Shown piece after piece: positions 32,837-45,351 of a DNA stretch of 64,000 nucleotides. This DNA comes from Porpolomopsis calyptriformis (taxonomy: Eukaryota; Basidiomycota; Agaricomycetes; Agaricales; Hygrophoraceae). The notes under the pieces are model-generated. The model worked only from the letters and a program-made list of their open reading frames with translations, searched no databases and was not told the DNA's origin. The stretch is taken from assembly GCA_951640195.1 (NCBI GenBank), contig OX621172.1, positions 372,001 through 436,000 of the forward strand, written 5' to 3'. Position numbers and translations under genes: made by a program. How positions within the stretch are numbered: position 1 is the first letter of the stretch; each line of letters begins with the position of its first letter.

Positions 32837-34086
32837 TTAAATCACCGCTTGAATAGACTTTTCATAATTCATTAAGACGTCTTTTGCGTGCTTGAGGTTC
32901 CATCGTGGTTCCCAGGTGGCTGCCTCTATCGGGTAGCCTTTCCACTTGATTAGGTATTGTCGGTTCCATTTTCCTGGGGTGTGATTGAGAATACGTTCCA
33001 CTTCATACTCAGGCTCTCCTTCGATCACATCTGGAGGTGGTCGGAGATTGTCATCTTCTCTGATTGGGGGGTGGAGATCGAGATTCTCTTCTAGAGCCTT
33101 GAGTAGTGAAACGTGAAACACGGGATGAATCCTCCATGACAGCGGTAGCTTTAGTCGGTAAGCCACAGGCGATACTTGTTTTAGGATTATAAAAGGTCCA
33201 AGCCAGCGGACATCCAGTTTCTTCGCGGGCCGGCCAGTTTTCAAATTCTTGGCATCAAGCCAGACCCTTTGTCCTTTGTAAAACGTGGGTTCCTTTTGAC
33301 GTTTTCGATTGGCATAGAGCTTCATTGAGTTAGCGGTCTTTTGAAGAGACTCTTCAGTGTTCTCTCTAGCTCTAGTAAGCTGCACGTAAAACTCGTTGGC
33401 ATTGGGATTTGAGGTTTGGGTTGGAACTGATAAGGGGGTGTGAGGGTGTCAGCCATATTCAAGCCAGAAGGGGGATTGGTGAGTGGAGGAATGTTCTCGG
33501 TTGTTATAAGCGAACTCCGCCAGAGCTAACCAATCTTTCCAATCGTCTTGCATGAAGTTAGTGTAGAGCCATACGTATTGCTCTAACTCTTGATTGGTCC
33601 GTTCGGTTTGTCCATCTGTTTGGGGGTGATAGGCGGTAGAAAGCCCAGAAGTGGTTCCTAGGAGTTTGTTCAATGACGTAGCGAATTTTGATGAGAATTG
33701 GGTTCCTCGATCAGTAATGATCTTCTCTGGCCATCCATGATGCTTCCAGATATGTTCTTGAAACAGCGCAGCAGTTCCTTTAGCAGATAGGTTTCCAGTT
33801 GTTGGGATGAAGTGAGCCTGTTTGGTGAATCTGTCCACCACAACTAGAATAGCATCAAATCCTTTTGAATTAGGGAGTTCCATGATTAGATCAGCAGTGA
33901 TCTGTTGCCATGGTTTAGTAGGAGGGGGTAACGGTTGGAGAAGTCCAGTGGGTTTCTGTGGATAAACCTTGGTCTGTTGACAAGCAAGGCAGGACTTCAC
34001 ATAATTGGTGATATCTTGTGGGGCACCTTCCCATGTGTAATTACGGAGGAGCAGTTCCTTCGTCTTCTCAATGCCGGGATGGCCAC
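32837..34086 (-). pseudogene. Gypsy-B1 pol, C-terminal part (integrase and chromodomain)
   Basis: Continues the frame broken at 40,134 by B2. It holds the integrase core (VVVDRFTKQAHFIPTTGNLS, EKIITDRGTQFSSKF, STAYHPQTDGQTERTNQELE), the linker, and a complete chromodomain (EYEVERILNHT, QYLIKWKGYPIEAATWEPRW) ending SIQAVI. One TGA lies at 33,449-33,451. Confidence 0.9.
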
Positions 34087-34445
34087 TGTCAGAGATATAT
34101 TTTTTCTTTTTCCTTTGCTCGTCTATTCCTATTTACATCAGACAGTTTACATCAATAGCCACTTAGCCACCCAAGCTCCGCTTAGTAATAGAAGGTGACC
34201 AAGCCATATCTATATTTAGTCTACCATCACTCTCCTTATCTACATGACTCATCCATAGTTGTTACAACTCACACGTAGTCAGTATGACTCATACTTAGCT
34301 AGTATATAAAGCTAGCAGTAGATAGACTTAGGATAAGTCTGTTTCTTTCGTTAACACCCCAATCAGTAGTCTTCCAACCCTTTAAAACCCTACACCCAGA
34401 GCCTGAAGTAAAACCTTGCGATCAATCCTAGACTGCCGTCTAACA
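34087..34445 (+). repeat. Gypsy-B2 5' LTR (359 bp) with self-priming signals
   Basis: TATATAAA is at 34,303-34,310. The probable RNA start AAGTCTGTTTCT is at 34,335-34,346. Its reverse complement AGAAACAGACTT (34,446-34,457) is the primer site directly after the LTR. Confidence 0.88.
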
Positions 34446-34625
34446 AGAAACAGACTTCCTTCTTGCTCACTCCACGCTATACAACCCCTACTCTGTCTGG
34501 CCAGTGCTGAAGGTCTTCACCCACGAGATCAATTTCACCACCCAGACATTAACATCGATTAGGCTTGCTCTCTCCCCTTGTATTCCCATCAAGCCCCCCA
34601 ATATCCAACTGCCACCATTCCACTA

Positions 34626-36035
34626 ATGGTTTTGACTCGTTCATCATCAACTATCCCTCACCCTGCTATCCCTCTCTCCCAGGAAGGCTCTCTCCCTCCT
34701 GCCCCAGCTCCCATCCCCGACGAGACAGTTGACCCTGCCCAAGAAGAAGAAGAACAAGAAGAAGAAGAACAAGCGGGTCCCTCTCACTCAAAAGGGAAAG
34801 GTCGAGCTGAGGACAATGATGAGGATGAAGAAGATGATCCACGTGTAGCCTTCGAGATCATGAAGCAGGATTATCAGCAATTGCTGCAGGTCCAACAAGA
34901 CCAAGCGCAAGCGAGTCATAGAATCGAACAACAACTCCAAGTATTGATGGCCAACCTCATAGGCCCCCAACCTGTCCCTGCCCCTCTTGGGCCATTTCCC
35001 CAACCCTTCCAAGCACCCCCAGTATTCCCCTAACCTGTTCCTGTCCCTGCCCCTGCCCCTGCCCCCGCCAAGATCAAAATGAACCCTCCTGATGAATTCT
35101 CTGGTGATCCCACCAAGCTTCGCAATTTCCTGCGTCAAATGAAGCTGAATCATTTGGGACGACAAGGAATCTCAGAGGCCGACAAGATTATCTATGCCTT
35201 GTCATTTATGATTGGAGGAAATGCAGAACCATGGGCTGAGCGTCAAGTAGACGCTTACACAACGTTGAACTGGGTTGGTGCTGATTGGGCTGTCTTTGAA
35301 CAAGCCCTTACCCAAGACTTTGGAGACTTGGACCCCAAGTCAACTGCTCAACTGAAGATCAAGGACGTCAAGCAGTTCAACAAGAGTGCAGAGGAGTATA
35401 ACATTAATTTCAATCGATGGGCCCATGATACTGGATACGGATAAGAAGCTTCGACAACTTTATATAAAGACAGACTCAACCCCTCCCTTTTGCGACAGAT
35501 CTACCTTTCAGATCATCAACCCACCACCCTCTTTGAATGGCAGTCTCGTGCTGCTGAACTTGACAGACGACATCGAGAATTTTTGGCTAGAACATCTTCT
35601 AAGCCCCAGACTCGCAACACTCGCATCACCAACACCCCCTACCGACAAGGACCACCTGCTGGTCCCTCCACCTATTCCAACCCTGCTGCCTTCAGAATCA
35701 AACAAGAAGAAAAGCCTGCTTCACTAGGAGGGATTCCCAAAGGAGCATGTTTCAACTGTGGACGATTTGGCCACTTTGCCAGTTCTTGTCCCAATGCTCC
35801 TAGGACGAGTACTTCTGGTTCTGGAAGCCGCCCCTTCACCCCAGCAGCTAGAGGTCGTGGAGGAAAGAAACCTGGTCAAGGAAGAAACGTTTGAGTTCTG
35901 GAGACCTCAGCCTCAATCGAGGAGGTCAACTCAAATGAAGATTCTCGTCAAGATTTCGAGAAGTGTGGTATCATCAACTGGGAGCCTAAGAGGAAAGAAG
36001 AGCTGAAGAGAGCTTTGGAGAAACAGGGTTTTTGA
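34626..36035 (+). pseudogene. Gypsy-B2 gag
   Basis: Starts MVLTRSSSTIPHP. A Pro/Glu-rich segment is followed by the gag core (PPDEFSGDPTKLRNFLRQMK, IIYALSFMIGGNAEPWAERQ) and a CCHC knuckle (CFNCGRFGHFASSC). It ends EELKRALEKQGF at TGA 36,033-36,035. TAA stops lie at 35,031 and 35,442 and a TGA at 35,892. The terminal GGT TTT TGA overlaps pol in the -1 frame. Confidence 0.88.
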
Positions 36036-39000
36036 ACAGTCCGGACAATAGCTCGTGCATTGTGGACTCCTTTTCTATGTGTACCACTACCCCTATGCAA
36101 TCTATTTCCCAAATTCTTGGTGCACTTGATTCGAGCGAAGAAGCTTTAACCATACCCCTTTGGTTGGAGACCACAGACACTGGTAGACGAATTGCCGCCA
36201 GTGCATTGATAGACTCTGGCGCCTCTGGATGCTTTATAAACTGGAATTTTGTACAGGAGTGCGATATCCCATTTTATCGATTGGAAGGACCAATCCCCGT
36301 GCGGAACGCAGATGGGACAGACAACCGAGGAGGTCCCATCGAATATGCTGTAGACCTGTGGATGGAGACGCTGGATTTTCCTAGGGAACGAACCCATTTG
36401 GAAGTGACAAATTTAGGAGATATGATACAGGTTATCCTCGGCTACCCGTGGCTCAAACGTAATGATCCCCTGGTTGACTGGAAGGCTGGAACACTGACTT
36501 CACGTCAGACTGTGGCCCCAACCAAGACTTCTCAGGCTGGAGTGATAGTGTCATGAGTAGGCTCTACGTTGAATGGCGACTCCTACGCCAAGATCATCAG
36601 ATTGGTCTCACTGGGAGACCACGCAAGACCCACTACCGTGGAGGAAGATATGAAGAAGTATGTGCCGAAAAAATACTGGAGGCACTGGAAGGTGTTTATG
36701 AAGACCACCTTTGATGAACTTCCCCCACAACGACCAGAATTTGACCATGCGATCAATCTCGAACCTACCTTTAGACCCAAGATCGGAAAGGTGTACAAAC
36801 TCACTGAGTACGAACAGGGAAAGCTGAATGAATTCCTAGAGGAACAACTTGCAAGTGGACGAATATGACGATCAAACTCCAAACAAGCTGCCTCGTTCTT
36901 CTTTGCTACCAAAGGTGAAGAAGTTAATGCCCAAGGACAAGATGCTGGACTGCGTCCAATCCAAGACTATCGCTATCTGAATGCTCACACAATCCCAGAC
37001 GCTTATCCCTTACCTCTCACCTCTGAGATTATTCAACAGACCAAGTTATCAGAAGCGGAACTGTTCACAGTCATGGATATCCGATGGGGCTTTAACAATA
37101 TTCGTATCAAAGAAGGAGACAAATGGAAAGGAGCCTTCAACACTCGACGAGGGCTGTTCGAGCCCACCGTTATGTTCTTTGGAATGCGAAACTCGCCTGC
37201 CTCCTTCCAACGAATGATCGACGTTCTCTTCAAAGAGGTTATCGATTCCAAGCAGGTCCATATCTATATTGACGATATCCTGATCATGGGAAAGGACCTC
37301 ACTGAACTCACCTATTGGATGGAATGAACTCTAGAGATCATGGAGAAGAATCAACTGTCCTGCAAACCTGTCAAGTGCCAGTTCGAGAAAAAGGAAGTGA
37401 TTTATCTGGGGATGATGATCTCAAAAGGCCACATTGCTATTAACCCCAAGAAGGTTGAGGCGATCAGAACCTGGCCTATCCCCCAGAAGAAATGAGATCT
37501 CCAATCCTTCCTTGGCACTGCCAACTTTTGGCGGAGGTTTATCAAGGATTACTCCCTGATTGCTCGTCCTCTTAATGAGCTCCTACGAAAGGATCAAGAA
37601 TGGATTTGGACCCCTAAGCAACAACGTGCTTTTGATACCCTCAAGAATGCGCTTACCTCTGCTCCTGTTTTGAGGACCCCAAAGCCAGACCTTCCTTACC
37701 TTCTGGAGACAGATGCTTCTGGTGTTGCACTGGGTGCAGTCTTGACCCAGAAAGAGAATGACGAAGAAGATTGGCATCCCATTGGCTTCTACTCCAAGAC
37801 CCTCCTCCCAGCTGAACGAAATTACCCCACCCATGACCAAGAGCTTTTGGCCATCATATCTGCCTTGAATGAATGGAGATACCTTCTACAAGGGACACGA
37901 CAGCCTATTATGATCAAGACTGATAACCAGTCCCTCCAATATTTCATGACCAGTCATCAACTCTCCAGGCGCCAGGCTAGATGGTCTAAGTTTTTAGCTC
38001 GCTTTTGGTTCAGAATCAGCTACCAGCCTAGAATCAAGAATAAGGCTGATGGACTCTCCAAACGTCCAGATCATTACCCGGAGTCTTATGAGGAGGTGGA
38101 GGACAAGGTCCTTCTGCCAAAAGAACTTTTTGTCAATGCGCTTTTCATCAATGCGATTATCAGTTTATCGTCCCCCAACTTTTTATCCAAGCTTTGTTTT
38201 CATTCCCCCCTACCTCTCGAGATCATGGCCAAAATTGAAGATCCCTCTTCCGGATACACCCACGTAGATGGCATTGTGCGCGATGCTGGAGATCGTATAG
38301 TTGTGCCAAAGGACGTATCTTTGCGCACAGAAATTATTCGATTGACCCACGACACACCCACTGGTGGCCATCCCGGCATTGAGAAGACGAAGGAACTGCT
38401 CCTCCGTAATTATACATGGGAAGGTGCCCCACAAGATATCACCAATTATGTGAAGTCCTGCCTTGCTTGTCAACAGACCAAGGTTTACCCACAGAAACCC
38501 ACTGGACTTCTCCAACCGTTACCCCCTCCTACTAAACCGTGGCAACAGATCACTGCTGATCTAATCGTAGAACTCCCCAATTCAAAAGGATTTGATGCTA
38601 TTCTAGTTGTGGTGGACAGATTCACCAAACGGGCTCACTTCATCCCAACAACCGGAAACCTATCTGCTAAAGGAACTGCTGCGCTGTTTCAAGAACATGT
38701 CTGGAAACACCATGGATGGCCAGAGAAGATCATCACCGATCGAGGAACCCAATTCTTATCAAAATTCGCTACGTCATTGAACGAACTCCTAGGAACCACT
38801 TCTGGGCTTTCTACCGCCTATCACCCCCAAACAGACGGACAAACCGAACGAACCAATCAAGAGTTAGAGCAGTACGTACGGCTCTACACTAACTTCATGC
38901 AAGACGATTGGAAAGATTGGTTAGCTCCGGTGGAGTTCGCTTATAACAACTGAGAACATTCCTCCACTCACCAATCCCCCTTCTGGCTTGAATATGGCTG

Positions 39001-39601
39001 ACACCCTCACACCCCCTTATCAGTTCCAACCCAAACCTCAAATCCCGATGCCAACGAGTTTTATGTGCAGCTCACTAGGGCTAGAGAGAATGCTGAAGAG
39101 TCTCTCCAAAAGACCGCTAACTCAATGAAGCTCTATGCCGATTGAAAACGTCAAAAGGAACCCACGTTTTATGAAGGACAAAGGGTCTGGCTTGATGCCA
39201 AGAATTTGAAAACTGGCCGGCCCGCGAAGAAACTGGATGTCCGCTGGCTCGGACCTTTTATAATCCTAAAACAAGTATCGCCTGTGGCTTACCGACTAAA
39301 GCTACCGCTGTCATGGAGGATTCATCCCGTGTTTCACGTTTCACTACTCAAGGCTCTAGAAGAGAATCTCGATCTCCACCCCCCGATCGGAGAAGATGAC
39401 AATCTCCGACCACCTCCGGATGTGATCGAAGGAGAGCCTGAGTATGAAGTGGAACGTATTCTCAATCACACCCCAGGAAAACAGAACCGACAATACCTAA
39501 TCAAGTGGAAAGGCTACCCGATAGAGGCAGCCACCTGGGAACCACGATGTGTGGTTAGAGAAGGTGATATCTACTGGAGAGTTGAGGAAAAGTATACCTA
39601 G
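36032..39601 (+). pseudogene. Gypsy-B2 pol (protease to truncated chromodomain)
   Basis: Protease [58 protein letters not shown]. RNase H: LLETDASGVALGAVLTQKEN. Then integrase and a chromodomain that stops at WEPR and jumps to CVVREGDIYWRVEEKYT by the deletion. TGA codons near 36,554, 36,866, 37,325, 37,493, 38,951, 38,999 and 39,144 interrupt it. Most are CGA in B1. Confidence 0.9.
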
Positions 39602-39774
39602 TGGATAGTCTTTGATCTGACAACTATCCACTCATCCCTCCTCTTCATTGCTCACCCATCTTATCACCCCTCTACCCACCTCTACCATCCCTTTACACCT
39701 CCCCTTGACACCCTTCCTTCGCTTCGAAGGGTCTCCTCAAAATTCGGGACGAATTTCCTTTTTGTGGAGGTGAA

Positions 39775-40133
39775 TGTCAGAGATATATTTTTTCTTTTTC
39801 CTTTGCTCGTCTATTCCTATTTACATCAGACAGTTTACATCAATAGCCGCTTAGCCACCCAAGCTCTGCTTAGTAATAGAAGGTGACCAAGCCATATCTA
39901 TATTTAGTCTACCATCACTCTCCTTATCTACATGACTCATCCATAGTCGTTATGACTCACACGTAGTCAGTATGACTCATACTTAGCTAGTATATAAAGC
40001 TAGCAGTAGATAGACTTAGGATAAGTCTGTTTCTTTCGTTAACACCCCAATCAGTAGTCTTCCAACCCTTTAAAACCCTACACCCAGAGCCTGAAGTAAA
40101 ACCTTGCGATCAACCCTAGACTGCCGTCTAACA
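39775..40133 (+). repeat. Gypsy-B2 3' LTR (359 bp)
   Basis: Same sequence as the 5' LTR with few changes, preceded by GGAGGTGAA. Confidence 0.92.
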
Positions 40134-42470
40134 GCCACCAGTGGGTGTGTCGTGGGTCAATTGAATAATTTCTGTGCGCAAAGATACGTCCTTTGGCACA
40201 ACTATACGATCTCCAGCATCGCGCACAATGCCATCTACATGGGTGTATCCGGAAGAGGGATCTTCAATTTTGGCCATGATCTCGAGAGATAGGGGGGAAT
40301 GAAAACAAAGCTTGGATAAAAAGTTGGGGGATGATAAACTGATAATCGCATTGATGAAAAGCGCATTGACAAAAAGTTCTTTTGGCAGAAGGACCTTGTC
40401 CTCCACCTCCTCATAAGACTCTGGGTAATGATCTGGATGTTTGGAGAGTCCATCAGCCTTATTCTTGATCCTAGGCTGGTAGCTGATTCTGAACCAAAAG
40501 CGAGCTAAAAACTCAGACCATCTAGCCTGGCGTCTAGAGAGTTGGTGACTGGTCATGAAGTATTGGAGGGACTGGTTGTCGGTCTTGATCATAATGGGTT
40601 GCCGTGTCCCTTGCAGGAGGTATCTCCATTCATTCAAGGCAGATATGATGGCTAAAAGCTCTTGGTCATGGGTGGGGTAATTTCGTTCAGCTGGGAGGAG
40701 GGTCTTGGAGTAGAAGCCAATGGGATGCCAATCTTCTTCGTCATTCTCTTTCTGGGTCAAGACTGCACCCAGTGCAACACCAGAAGCATCTGTCTCCAGA
40801 AGGTAAGGAAGGTCTGGCTTTGGGGTCCTCAAAACAGGAGCAGAGGTAAGCGCATTCTTGAGGGTATCAAAAGCACGTTGTTGCTTAGGGGTCCAAATCC
40901 ATTCTTGATCCTTTCGTAGGAGCTCATTAAGAGGACGAGCAATCAGGGAGTAATCCTTGATAAACCTTCGCCAAAAATTGGCAGTGCCAAGGAAGGATTG
41001 GAGATCTCGTTTCTTCTGAGGGATAGGCCAGGTTCTGATCGCCTCAACCCTCTTGGGGTTAATAGCAATGTAGCCTTTAGAGATCATCATCCCCAGATAA
41101 ATCACTTCCTTTTTCTCGAACTAGCACTTGACAGGTTTGCAGGACAGTTGATTCTTCTCCATGATCTCTAGAGTTCGTTCCGTCCAATAGGTGAGTTCAG
41201 TGAGGTCCTTTCCCATGATCAGGATATCATCAATATAGATATGGACCTGCTTGGAATCGATAACCTCTTTGAAGAGAACGTCGATCATTCGTTGGAAGGA
41301 GGCAGGCGAGTTTCGCATTCCAAAGAACATAACGGTGGGCTCGAACAGCCCTCGTCGAGTGTTGAAGGCTCCTTTCCATTTGTCTCCTTCTTTGATACGA
41401 ATATTGTTAAAGCCCCATCGGATATCCATGACTGTGAACAGTTCCGCTTCTGATAACTTGGTTTGTTGAATAATCTCAGAGGTGAGAGGTAAGGGATAAG
41501 CGTCTGGGATTGTGTGAGCATTCAGATAGCGATAGTCTTGGATTGGACGTAGTCCAGCATCTTGTCCTTGGGCATTAACTTCTTCACCTTTGGTAGCAAA
41601 GAAGAACGAGGCAGCTTGTTTGGAGTTTGATCGTCGTATTCGTCCACTTGCAAGTTGTTCCTCTAGGAATTCATTCAGCTTTCCCTGTTCGTACTCAGTG
41701 AGTTTGTACACCTTTCCAATCTTGGGTCTAAAGGTAGGTTCGAGATCGATCGCATGGTCAAATTCTGGTCGTTGTGGGGGAAGTTCATTGAAGGTAGTCT
41801 TCATAAACACCTTCCAGTGCCTCCAGTATTTCTTCGGCACATACTTCTTCATATCTTCCTCCACGGTAGTGGGTCTTGCATGGTCTCCCAGTGAGACCAA
41901 TCTGATAATCTTGGCGTAGGAGTCCCCATTCAATGTAGAGCCTACTCGTGACACTATCACTCCAGCCTGAGAAGTCTTGGTTGGGGCCACAGTCTGACGT
42001 GAAGTCAGTGTTCCAGCCTTCCAGTCAACCAGGGGATCATTACGTTTGAGCCACGGGTAGCCGAGGATAACCTGTATCATATCTCCTAAATTTGTCACTT
42101 CCAAATGGGTTCATTCCCGAGGAAAATCCAGCATCTCCATCCACAGGTCTACAGCATATTCGATGGGACCTCCTCGGTTGTCTGTCCCATCTGCGTTCCG
42201 CATGGGGATTGGTCCTTCCAATCGATAAAAAGGGATATCGCGCTCCTGCACGAAGTTCCAGTTTATAAAGCATCCAGAGGCGCCAGAGTCTATCAATGCA
42301 CTGGCGGCAATTCGTCTACTAGTGTCTGTGGTTTCCAACCAAAGGGGGATGGTTAAAGCTTCTTCGCTCGAATCAAGTGCACCAAGAATTTGGGAAATAG
42401 ATTGCATAGGGGTAGTGGTACACATAGAAAAGGAGTCCGCAACGCACGAGCTATTGTCCGGACTGTTCAA
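40134..42470 (-). pseudogene. Gypsy-B1 pol, N-terminal part (protease, RT, RNase H, integrase start)
   Basis: In the -1 frame after gag, starting TTG AAC AGT at 42,470. Protease SALIDSGASGCFI, RT with YIDDILIM, RNase H and the integrase N-terminus as in B2. It is cut after THDTPTGG by B2. Stops: TGA near 42,111 (CGA in B2) and TAG near 41,118 (CAG in B2). Fewer stops than B2. Confidence 0.9.
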
Positions 42471-43873
42471 AAACCCTGTTTCTCCAAAGCTCTCTTCAGC
42501 TCTTCTTTCCTCTTAGGCTCCCAGTTGACGATACCACACTTCTCGAAGTCTTGATGAGAATCTTCATTGGAGTTGACCTCCTCAATCAAGGCTGAGGTCT
42601 CCAGAACTCAAACATTTCTCCCTCGACCAGGTTTCTTTCCTCCACGACCTCTAGCTGCTGGGGTGAAGGAGCGGCTTCCAGAACCAGAAGTACTCATCCT
42701 AGGAGCATTGGGACAAGAACTGGCAAAATGGCCAAATCATCCACAGTTGAAACATGCTCCTTTGGGAATCCCTCCTAGTGAAGCAGGCTTCTCTTCTTGT
42801 TTGATTCTGGGGGCAGCAGGGTTGGAATAGGTGGAGGGACCAGCAGGTGGTCCTTGTTAGTAGGGGGTGTTAGTGATGCGAGTGTTGCGAGTCTGGGGCT
42901 TAGAAGATGTTCTAGCCAAAAATTCTCGATGTCGCCTGTCAGGTTCAGCAGCACGAGACTGCCATTCAAAGAGGGTGGTGGGTTGATGATCTGAAAGGTA
43001 GATCTGTCGCAAAAGGGAGGGGTTGAGTCCGTCTTTATATAAAGTTGTCGAAGCTTCTTGTCCGTATCCAGTATCATGGGCCCATCGATTGAAATTAATG
43101 TTGTACTCCTCAGCGCTCTTGTTGAACTGCTTGACGTCCTTGATCTTCAGTTGAGCAGTTGACTTGGGGTCCAAGTCTCCAAAGTCTCGGGCAAGGGCTT
43201 GTTCAAAGACAGCCCAATCGGCACCAACCCAGTTCAACGTTGTGTAAGCGTCTACTTGACGCTCAGCCCATGGTTCTGCATTTCCTCCAATCATAAACGA
43301 CAAGGCATAGATAATCTTGTCGGCCTCTGAGATTCCTGGTTGTCCCAAATGATTCAACTTCACTTGACGCAGGAAGTTGCAGAGCTTGGTGGGATCACCA
43401 GAGAATTCGTCAGGAGGGTTCATCTTGATCTTGGCGGGGGCAGGGGCAGGGGCAGGGGCAGGGACAGGTTGGGGGAATACTGGGGGTGCTTGGAAGGGTT
43501 GTGGGAATAGCCCAAGAGGGGCAGGGACAGGTTGGGGGCCTATGAGGTTGGCCATCAATACTTGGAGTTGTTGTTCGATTCTATGACTCGCTTGCACTTG
43601 GTCTTGTTGGACCTGCAGCAATTGTTGATAATCCTGCTTCATGATCTCGAAGGCTACACGTGGATCTTCTTCTTCATCCTCATCATTGTCCTCAGCTCGA
43701 CCTTTCCCTTTTGAGTGAGAGGGACCTGCTTCTTCTTCTTCTTCTTCTTCTTCTTCTTGGGCAGGGTCAACCATCTTGTCAGGGATGGGAGCTGGGGCAG
43801 GAGGGAGAGAGCCTTCCTGGGAGAGAGGGATAGCAGGGTGAGGGATAGTGGATGATGAACGAGTCAAAACCAT
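42467..43873 (-). pseudogene. Gypsy-B1 gag
   Basis: ATG at 43,873 (MVLTRSSS). Same layout as B2 gag with a CCHC knuckle and a QGF-stop at TGA 42,467-42,469. In-frame stops: TAA near 42,857 and a TGA near 42,607, the latter shared with B2. Confidence 0.88.
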
Positions 43874-44053
43874 TGGTGGAACGGTGGCAGTTGGATATTG
43901 GGGGGCTTGATGGGAATACAAGGGGAGAGAGCAAGCCTAATCGATGTTAATGTCTGGGTGGTGAAATTGATCTCGTGGGTGAAGACCTTCAGCACTGGCC
44001 AGACAGAGTAGGGGTTGTATAGCGTGGAGTGAGCAAGAAGGAAGTCTGTTTCT

Positions 44054-44362
44054 TGTTAGACGGCAGTCTAGGATTGATCGCAAGGTTTTACTTCAGGCTC
44101 TGGGTGTAGGGTTTTAAAGGGTTGGAAGACTACTGATTGGGGTGTTAACGAAAGAAACAGACTTATCCTAAGTCTATCTACTGCTAGCTTTATATACTAG
44201 CTAAGTATGAGTCATACTGACTACGTGTGAGTCGTAACGACTATGGATGAGTCATGTAGATAAGGAGAGTGATGGTAGACTAAATATAGATATGGCTTGG
44301 TCACCTTCTATTACTAAGCGGAGCTTGGGTGGCTAAGCGGCTATTGATGTAAACTGTCTGAT
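44054..44362 (-). repeat. Gypsy-B1 5' LTR, inner part
   Basis: 309 bp of the LTR, cut at 44,362 by Gypsy-D (TSD CTGAT at 44,358-44,362). The primer site complementary to the RNA start lies at 44,042-44,053, directly beside it. The remaining 56 bp are at 53,128-53,183. Confidence 0.9.
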
Positions 44363-44520
44363 TGTCATGAAATTGGCATTCACTCTCTTAAAATTCCTCT
44401 TTTTTCCTTGTTCTTTCCTTTCTTTTCTATGCCTTTTCTCTTTGGAAGAGGTGCTGTCTTTGTTGGCAGTGGAAACTACTTGTACAAAAGGAGGAGTCCA
44501 TGTCCGACTAACTATTTATA

Positions 44521-45351
44521 CTAGTCTGTCTTGGCAATCTCCTGTACCATACTATCTCTCAAAAACTCTACGAAACTAGAAACTACTTGACCATCTAAAG
44601 TGGCCAATTTATTACCCCAGTAGATTGCCCCATTAGTGTCACCACTGGAGGCCTGCAACTCGGCAGCCTTCCCCTCGACGAAACTCATTGCTATCTTTCT
44701 CGCTTCCTCACCCAACCAATCATTGGTGGGACTCCATAACAAACTAGGAGGAACTTCTTCCTCCTCGATCTTAACATTGACGTTAGTCAACGATGACGAC
44801 AAATCTTCCACTAAGAATAAAGGGTCAACAATCATGAAGAGAGCGAGAGAATTGAGAGCTTACCACTAGATAAAGAACTCAATGGACCAGGGGTCCAAGG
44901 ATGGAAGGGGGGACTGGCAGCCCAGTCGACTGCCTCCTTCTTGACAGAAGGGAGGGAATCAGCCTACTTGTCAGACCCCCAATTAACCTGCTCCTCCAAA
45001 GGGAGCTGGGAAGTAGGGGGAGGGGCGTCATCATCCCAAGCTAAGAAAGGGAAAGCCTATTATCAACAAACACAGACTAATAAAGACAAAACAAAAATAC
45101 TCACCAAGTGGATCCTCCATCAACCTGCAAGCATGCTGAATTGGCCAGTGAACGAACGGACACTTCTTGACTTTGTGCTTACCACTGCAAGCGAAGCAGG
45201 AGAAGGAAGACCAACAGAGGTCGGCGTCAGAGGGGATGCGCTGGAGGTAGTAGTGAAACGAATTGCAATCGAGAAAGACAGGAGCAGTGCGGTGCACCAC
45301 TCCAGACTGCTTGAAGAATCGGACGTAGTGGCCTTGGTGGGAAGGAGTCAT
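44521..45351 (-). pseudogene. LTR-encoded antisense gene, 5' LTR copy (one nonsense mutation)
   Basis: Exons 45351-45105, 45040-44864 and 44810-44521 have the same 247/177/290-bp sizes as the other copies and keep the splice sites. It starts MTPSHQGHYVRFFKQSGVVH. A G-to-A change makes TAG in exon 2 (GSDKW becomes GSDK-stop, near 44,964). The antisense TATA box (TATAAAA, 45,400-45,406) is intact. Confidence 0.72.

Larger units (their letters stand above)
34087..40133 (+). mobile_element. Gypsy-B2: second copy of family B, opposite orientation, inside B1
   Basis: LTRs of 359 bp at 34,087-34,445 and 39,775-40,133. The TSD GCCAC is at 34,082-34,086 and 40,134-40,138. It is nearly identical to B1 across gag-pol. 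It lacks 924 bp between two GATG tetramers, which removes the chromodomain end and the extra ORF. Confidence 0.93.

Noticed and set aside
40104..40292. Plus-strand ORFs over the B1 pol right of 40,134
   Set aside because: Complement of the minus-strand B1 integrase/RNase H frame; coding on the minus strand is unambiguous.
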